A stretch of DNA of 64,000 nt from Todiramphus chloris collaris (taxonomy: Eukaryota; Chordata; Aves; Coraciiformes; Alcedinidae), in assembly GCA_025345505.1 (NCBI GenBank), contig JANVCC010000040.1, positions 7,046,690 through 7,110,689 on the forward strand, given 5' to 3'. The position numbers and the translations under genes were made by a program. This document shows, piece after piece, positions 58,029 to 64,000 of the stretch (position 1 is its first letter; every line of letters begins with the position of its first letter). Below the pieces are notes generated by a model, which was given only the letters and a program-made list of their open reading frames with translations, searched no databases and was not told the origin of the DNA.

Positions 58029-59330
58029 ATGGTGCCACGGGCACTGGGTAGATCTCTGTCCTCCTGGCTCTGCAGAAGGACACAAATGCCTTCTGCTTTG
58101 GCTCTCGTCTCTGTGCTTTCTGAAGTGTGAGCACTGACACCTCCCTCACTGAAAGGATAGTGCTGGAGTGACTCCAAACCACGACTCACCACAGGGTCCA
58201 CGAGATTTTATCTCAAGTGTAGCATAGAGGTGTTAGGGTGGTAACAGGCCCCCATCTCTACAAGGTACAGAGAGGTCCCTGTCACCTGCCTGTCCCTCTC
58301 CCCCCAGAGGAGGCTGTGGGGTGTTTGGGTTTTGTGTTCTTGGTTTGGGTTGGTTTTTTTTTTTCAAATACAAGTTACAGCTAAGACATTTCCAGAAGTC
58401 ACTCCTATAACTGAACCCTTGTGTTTTATGAGCACCTGTTGAACTAAGTGCTGAAGCAGCACACCTGAAGCAGTCCTCTTTCTTGGTGATATTGCTCTCT
58501 TCCCTTTGTCAGTCTGACCCTGGATGGTGCAGAGTGACTGTTTAGATATAGGTAGTAAAGCCTCTACTTAGCATTAAATATGCATTAACCTCTACATTTC
58601 CTCATGCAATCTACCTCTCTGCAGACGCTGCTTCTGCAGGGAGTATTTGTGTCGAAGTGAGCTGAGGAAACAACCCCAGGGTTCTGTGAACTTGTGCCCC
58701 AGTAATAGGAGGGGCAGTTATTTCTCAGGTAAAATACAGAGGTAACCAGGGCTCTTCACGTGAGCACTGAACACAACCCCAATCCAGGAAAGAACGGCAG
58801 CTTAAACAGATCTGGAAATGATCGACATCACACATATCCCATGAAACTCCTGAATTACTAAACGTGTAGCAATCACTGTCTTTGTCACAATTATGGTTAG
58901 GCTCTTGTACATATTTTTCCTGAGTGTATTTTTACTAGTACAGCTGAGGTAATTTTTTTCATAAGCTAGGGCCTAATGCCCTTAAACTTATTTCTCATCT
59001 AGCTCTCGTGCAGAGTTACTAATGCCACAGATGCAGATAGTAGCTTCAAAAGTACCTAAAGACCCTCCTTGGGTCCACCAGTCCCAGTGAGTGAAGGATC
59101 AGTAGTCCAGGTACACGCACTGACAGGGTTCAGGCAAACTCCAGAGTGACAGAGCTACTGCCTGGGGGGTGGGGGGGTGGCCTTTGTCATACTGTGAGCA
59201 ATTACATTGTGGGCCACTTCTGATTTTATTCTAACACCAAATGATTAATTTCTTCTTACTAAGTAAAAAGCTAACATATTTCTATCTGTCATCATTATAA
59301 AGAATAAAATGAGATGTTTAACAAAACAAG
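58029..59330 (+). other. CSF1R: CSF1R 3' untranslated region (end estimated)
   Basis: Runs from the stop to an AATAAA at 59303-59308. Includes a G-rich run at 59164-59180 and T-rich patches. A further AATAAA at 60189-60194 could be a distal end. Confidence 0.5.
59303..59308 (+). terminator. CSF1R: CSF1R poly(A) signal candidate
   Basis: Canonical AATAAA about 1.3 kb after the stop codon, with GT/T-containing sequence 20-50 bases downstream. Confidence 0.5.
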
Positions 59331-61728
59331 TCTCTTCCAGGGCTTTTGGGATTGTTCTCAGAAAGGATGGGATCAGAGAATGGGTGATGCAGTGGGGCAT
59401 CCTCTCACACCCTGTAACTCTCTTCCAGTTCCTCAACCACTGCCAGTTCTCAAAGCCACTCAATTTTGTGTATTGAAAAAACTTATTAAAAGCAACATTT
59501 TTAAACACTTTGCTCTGCCTGGCCTGCCTGTAATTGGGAAAAATGAAGTAGTCCCTGTACATGGATATAACAGGGGAATAATTTCAGTTGTGGTGATGGG
59601 ACATCTCTGACTGGTCACTGTGTTGGAGACAAGCATGTGGTAGCAGCCTGAGTGGGAAAGGCAGTGTAACGCTGAGGGCAGAAGCAGAAGGGCTCTGGTG
59701 ACCAGACTCAAACTTACCACAGCAAGATCTCCTATGGCAGTGGTTTAGATGCAGCAGAAGGTCCAGCCCAAGCTATTAAATACATCCTGAAGCAAAGCTA
59801 CTGTCACCTACTGCAGACTCTCTTCTGTGGAAGTCACCTCACGAGCTGCCCTGGGAAATGCAGGACAAGAGCAGGTAGACAAGGGGAATCAACTAGCTGC
59901 AGAAGCTGATGCATTGCCCCTTAAAAGAATTATACCCTAGCTATATTTAGCAGGATAATTTTATTTGACACTCTGGTGAGGTAGCCCAAGCCATTCTTTG
60001 AGCTGTTCTCAGAACACCTTGCTTCTGAGCAGAGCAGGCTTTTCCCCACCGTTACAACAGTGTGGATTAGAATCATGGCACACCTGCACGTGGTGTTTGT
60101 GCCCTTTCCCACTGCAGTCCTCCAGGTCTTGTACAAAAAAAAACAAGCCACTTGGCCAGAGTTTCACCCCAAAAATTGGAGATAATTTAATAAACTTTAT
60201 CACTGACTGAAAAAAGTCACTAATGTTTCTTATAATAAGTTAATGTTCTTAACAGAAAAAAACCCAAGCCGTAATTACTGCATTTGCTCAGACTTAATAC
60301 ATTTACTTTAACAGTATGGTATTCAATAGGTTCCCCTTCACAGAAGGGAGTTTTCAACCACACCACAAGCTTCTGAATCTTCCCCACTGCTCACTCAGAC
60401 AAAATAAACTCCTTGGATGACAAATCAGCAGTCTAGCATCCCCTTCCTCTCCTCTGCAGGTCACAGCAAACATCCACCCACCTTCATCACCAGCAAGAGG
60501 GAGCTGGCAGCAGACAAGGTGTGTAGCTTCACCACTGTGGCACAAGGTGTTCTTCAGACACACTGCAGAGGCAGAGGTCTCAGCCCAACTCCTCTCAGGG
60601 AGCTGGATAAAGCAACATGGGCAGTAAAGACTTCTCTGATCCACACAGCACTGTGTGGACATGGGCAGGGCAAAGGTGACACCTGAGGGTGCTGAGGTTG
60701 GATGCGTGGGTGCAGCATTCCCAGTGCCTCCCTCTGAGGGAGGAACACCAAACCCTGCTCACTCTGGTGACACTGCATTCATCATTCCTCTACTGCACAG
60801 ACAGTCGTCGTGATTCTGTTCTAAGGGCAGGACAACAGAAATGCAAGTCCCTGAACGGAATGAAACGGCTAACAGAAAATAAAAAGTGTCCAGGGGACAG
60901 TACAGGAATTTTGAGTGTCCTTCACCCTTTCCCTGGCCACCACCTTGCATAGTGCTCATACAGCCCTCCAGTGAGCTCAGTTCCCCTGGGGCTTGCCTGG
61001 TCACTTCTTACCTTAACATACAGAACACATTTCACTTGCAGTATGTTTCAGCTTCTAAATTATTAGTGCTCATGTGAAGGAAACAATTCTAGAAACCTTC
61101 TGCAGCCAAAGCACTCAAGACCCAGGAGTGAGTCCCCCAGGGAGACTCCATGTTGAAGCTGCATGTCTGCTTCTCCAACTCAACTAAAGGCTCCCTGCAG
61201 CCAGTGCTTATGAGAACTCTGCAGGACTTCCAAGCAGGAGCCAGTGTCCTAAACTAATCCATCCTGAACATTTTGGGGAAGTCTTATTAGCTATCTGCCT
61301 TTCATGCCTGCTCCCACACACCCAGCCCTGCCACCAATATGCACGAAGAAGTCAGCAAGCAAGATTCAGAACTAAAAAAACCTGTGCACCTGACCAAGTC
61401 TACTTCCCGCTACCAGGAATGCCTCTCCCCTCTCCAGCTGCATGGAGGGCAGTGTTTCACACCAATGAACAGCGGGTCCATCACACACCTCAGCAGGCAG
61501 TTGCCACCTTCAGCAAGGGGGTGACAGATCTGCACTCACAGCAGCTATCACGACACTATGGAAGCACACAGCTCTTTGGTCATTAACAGCAGTCAAAGCC
61601 ACTGGCACCACATCTCCAACCTGTAAAAATAAATTCTCAATCCAGACAGCTGCTCAAACCTTGCAGAATCCGGCCCAGCCCACCCATCCACAAGAGTAGA
61701 GAGAGAACCCAACACACTGCTTCATTAC
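59331..61728 (-). other. HMGXB3: CSF1R/HMGXB3 convergent interval; HMGXB3 3'UTR candidate
   Basis: No coding gene seen. On the - strand the first canonical poly(A) signal I note is AATAAA at 59960-59965 (TTTATT on the + strand). It would give HMGXB3 a 3'UTR of about 1.8 kb. Another lies near 59224, inside the CSF1R 3'UTR. Confidence 0.4.
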
Positions 61729-62199
61729 TCAGCAACCTCTATCACCCTCCTGCTTCCCCTCTTCATCCTCTTCTGTTTCTGTTTTAATCTGGGCCACCCC
61801 AAGGCGGTAGAGAGCATCACGAATTACCACCTCCCCAGGCTGGCAGCTCTGTACGATCTCCTGGATCTGCCGGTTGACGATCTCCCTGCTGGTGAGGAAG
61901 TCCATGAGGCGGTTGTAGAGGTAATAGTGTGTGGCGTTCTCAAAGGTGATGGGCCTTTGGCGGATGCTGCTCATCTTGCTGTCACTGAAGGCAGCGATGA
62001 TGGCACTGTAAGGCTCCAGCTCTCGGCACAGGGAGATGCAGTGATGCTGAGCTGTTGGATCTTGGTGGCTGTTCTGCTCCGAACGCATGTGAACGATTCG
62101 TCGTGCGGACGACTTGGTGATCGGGTGCTGCAGGGAGTGCTCGGCCACTGTCATGTCTACGCTGTAGTGCTGGTCTAGCAGTTCAGGGCAGGACACATA
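61729..62199 (-). CDS. HMGXB3: HMGXB3 last coding exon
   Basis: Starts YVSCPELLDQHYS after an acceptor whose pyrimidine tract is a (CT)n repeat (62201-62217 on the + strand as GA). Contains VIRDALYRLGVAQIKTE, then an acidic tail, and stops with TGA at 61729-61731. Confidence 0.82.
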   Translation of the reverse strand, partial: YVSCPELLDQHYSVDMTVAEHSLQHPITKSSARRIVHMRSEQNSHQDPTAQHHCISLCRELEPYSAIIAAFSDSKMSSIRQRPITFENATHYYLYNRLMDFLTSREIVNRQIQEIVQSCQPGEVVIRDALYRLGVAQIKTETEEDEEGKQEGDRGC

Positions 62200-64000
62200 C
62201 TGGGAGAGAGAGAGAGACACGCACCAGGTAGAAAAAGGAGCAACTTCCCCACAGCTACAAAGAACAAGACACTTGTTGAACTCCAACCAGCACTGTGACC
62301 CAGGACAGAGAAAAGGCAGACTCGGGCTTCCCCTAAGTGCTGCCAAGGTGGTTCTGTACACTCCCTCCTCACTTGTATGCCCTCAGAGATAATACTAAGG
62401 TCCTTGCAACCCTCTTCCTCTCCCATTTCTTGAGTAAAACCAGTAGATAGAGATAAGTGAGTTGCTGTGTCAAAGTAAGTGACATGCTCCAAAGTTCATG
62501 ATTTGAACCGTTGCAGTGCACTCCCAGCACAGCTCTTCCAATTAAGGAGCATGAACCTCACACAATGCCTCAAGCAACGTGTAATGCCTTCCACCACACT
62601 CAAAAGCTATATTCTGGCAAAGCTATGAGTCAAGAGAGTCTTATCAAGTCAAATTATCTTGATGCACGATACAGGTTACATACACTTTTTAATTTATTTA
62701 TTAATTTTATTTTAAATCTCACTTTCCCATATTCTACTGGCACAGCAGAGTGCAAAGATGGACACAACTAACCGTTGGAGGATCCATGGGGTCAGAGAAG
62801 CAGCCCTGGTTTTTCCCCCACATCTGGGCAGTCAGGCCAGGACAGCAGATGTCTGCACACAGTGCCACTGAAGAAGCTGTATCAACAACGTACACTGGAG
62901 GCCAGTGACGTGAGGAAACCAACAAGTCCACATGATCCCGGGAATTTTCTCCTCTTACTATGTACTTTGAGCCACACACAACCTGGAAAGAAAAGGATTA
63001 ACATCAAACAGCACAATAAAACTGAAAGCTTTTGGGGAAAAACGAGGTCTTCAAAAATTAAACTTCCTTTCAGGTATTCCAGAGAATACAGTAACCAACA
63101 GTTACTTTCTCCAAAGATGTTCTGCTTCTTCCTCATATACATTCACTTTATTTTGTTAAGGAAGAGGTGATTTTCAATTCCACCTCAGCAGTAATATCAA
63201 AAACAGGCTTCAGATCACTAGTTGATCTTGAAATCTCCAGCAGGACTGCTCACACTCCAAGCCCCCGAGGCAGCGCATTTCGCTCCCAACGTTGAGAGGC
63301 CCACTCTATTCCTTCCACTTAATGAGGGAGTTCCACACTGGTAGGTCAGATAGATAATAGTGAATAGCAAGGCAAGATAAAAACATTGTTGACTCCAGCG
63401 TTCTTTACCTGATGTGGACACACTTTGTAGATTTTCCCTCCTGTGTGATGAGGAGAGGCTTGTGTGATGCTCGACCCGTTCTGTACAAACTCATAGAGAG
63501 CCAGAAGGGAGTAGCAGAGCTGGTCCTAGAAAAGACAGGCCCCAGAGAAAGTCTGTATGTGGCTAAAATTAATGGACTCCTCCAGAGGGAGAAGGCTGTG
63601 GGCAAGGTCTCCCAAATCTTAATTTGCATTTCATCCAGTAACTTCCTAATCCCACACTCAGCACCGCGAGGATGACAAGCAATTACACAATGCTGAGCCT
63701 GTGACAAGGTAATTGTAGGCTTCCTTTCTTCTAGCCCACAAAGGTTCAATTTATTTCACCATGTGTAAATTATCCTATAATCTGCAGGCACTCACTTCTA
63801 ACGCACCCCAGCCCTTAGAACAGTCAGAGAAGTTAATTATTTAGTATGGGACATGTGAATAAGGGAATGGTGAAGAACAGCTCCACTCCTGCAGGCTTGT
63901 ATGTGGGCAAACAAGCCATCACCTTTGTATCTGAAGCCTCCCAGGGGACGTCACATTGTGTCAGAAAGCTCTGCAGCTCTTCCTCACTGTAAGAGCTGAT
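61729..64000 (-). CDS. HMGXB3: HMG-box containing 3, C-terminal part (partial, last four exons)
   Basis: Four coding exons on the - strand: 63923-64000 (continues beyond the window), 63409-63525, 62773-62982 and 61729-62199. All junctions fall between codons and use GT-AG. They join into a C-terminus of about 291 residues with the segments DQLCYSLLALYEF, VCGSKYIVRGENSRDHVDLL, WPPVYVVDTASSVALCADIC, YSAIIAAFSDSKMSSIRQRP and an acidic tail. The HMG box lies upstream, outside the window. The gene name rests on my memory of the protein plus synteny (convergent with CSF1R in mammals). Known, from memory: annotations of HMGXB3 include cysteine clusters of the type found with KDZ transposases, so this half may be transposase-derived. 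Nuclear; molecular role poorly known. Confidence 0.8.
62773..62982 (-). CDS. HMGXB3: HMGXB3 exon, second from last
   Basis: 70 codons starting VVCGSKYIVRGE and ending PMDPPT before donor GTTAGT. Rich in cysteine (ALCADICCPG). Confidence 0.8.
63409..63525 (-). CDS. HMGXB3: HMGXB3 exon, third from last
   Basis: 39 codons, DQLCYSLLALYEFVQNG through KVCPHQ, bounded by TTTTCTAG and GTAAAG. Confidence 0.8.
63923..64000 (-). CDS. HMGXB3: HMGXB3 exon (partial at window edge)
   Basis: Reads ISSYSEEELQSFLTQCDVPW and ends DTK before donor GTGATG. Open at the window edge. Confidence 0.75.

Overview
The window is vertebrate nuclear DNA and almost certainly from a bird. It has multi-exon genes with GT-AG introns and many copies of the avian/reptilian LINE CR1. 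Two large receptor tyrosine kinase genes lie head-to-tail on the + strand, followed by the 3' end of a convergent gene on the - strand. The order PDGFRB > CSF1R > < HMGXB3 matches the syntenic block on human 5q32. The bird assignment rests on CR1 and on protein similarity; the species cannot be named from the sequence alone.

Layout. Positions 1-772 hold a putative PDGFRB promoter (inverted CCAAT boxes, a TATA-like element) and a noncoding first exon ending in a strong donor. A 13.3-kb first intron follows, containing CR1 relics and a few AT-rich candidate regulatory patches. PDGFRB coding exons run from 14118 to 29769 (22 exons, 1093 codons plus stop, all phases consistent). A 9.7-kb spacer separates the PDGFRB stop from the CSF1R start. 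It holds the PDGFRB 3'UTR, at least three antisense CR1 fragments, several isolated poly(A) signals and, at its end, the likely macrophage promoter of CSF1R. CSF1R coding exons run from 39440 to 58028 (21 exons, 968 codons plus stop). Its 5.2-kb second intron contains a dense ETS/C/EBP/AP-1/GT-box cluster that is the best candidate for the FIRE enhancer. From 64000 back to 61729 the last four coding exons of HMGXB3 are read on the - strand, so the 3' ends of CSF1R and HMGXB3 face each other across about 3.7 kb.

The two kinases are class III receptor tyrosine kinases that arose by an old duplication. Both have five Ig domains, one membrane helix, a juxtamembrane switch, a kinase split by an insert, and a tail with docking tyrosines. 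Their exon-phase patterns match from exon 2 through exon 21. PDGFRB receives PDGF-B/D signals in mural and mesenchymal cells; CSF1R receives CSF1 and IL34 signals in macrophages. HMGXB3 is a nuclear HMG-box protein whose C-terminal half appears related to a transposase.

No wholly new system was found. The most useful leads are the candidate FIRE element, lineage differences in CSF1R (a Cys just before DFG, an altered D4/D5 cysteine pattern, a TCA-rich serine run), an in-frame tandem splice acceptor in PDGFRB, an unexplained antisense open frame in PDGFRB intron 18, and poly(A) signals in the spacer that no recognised gene explains.
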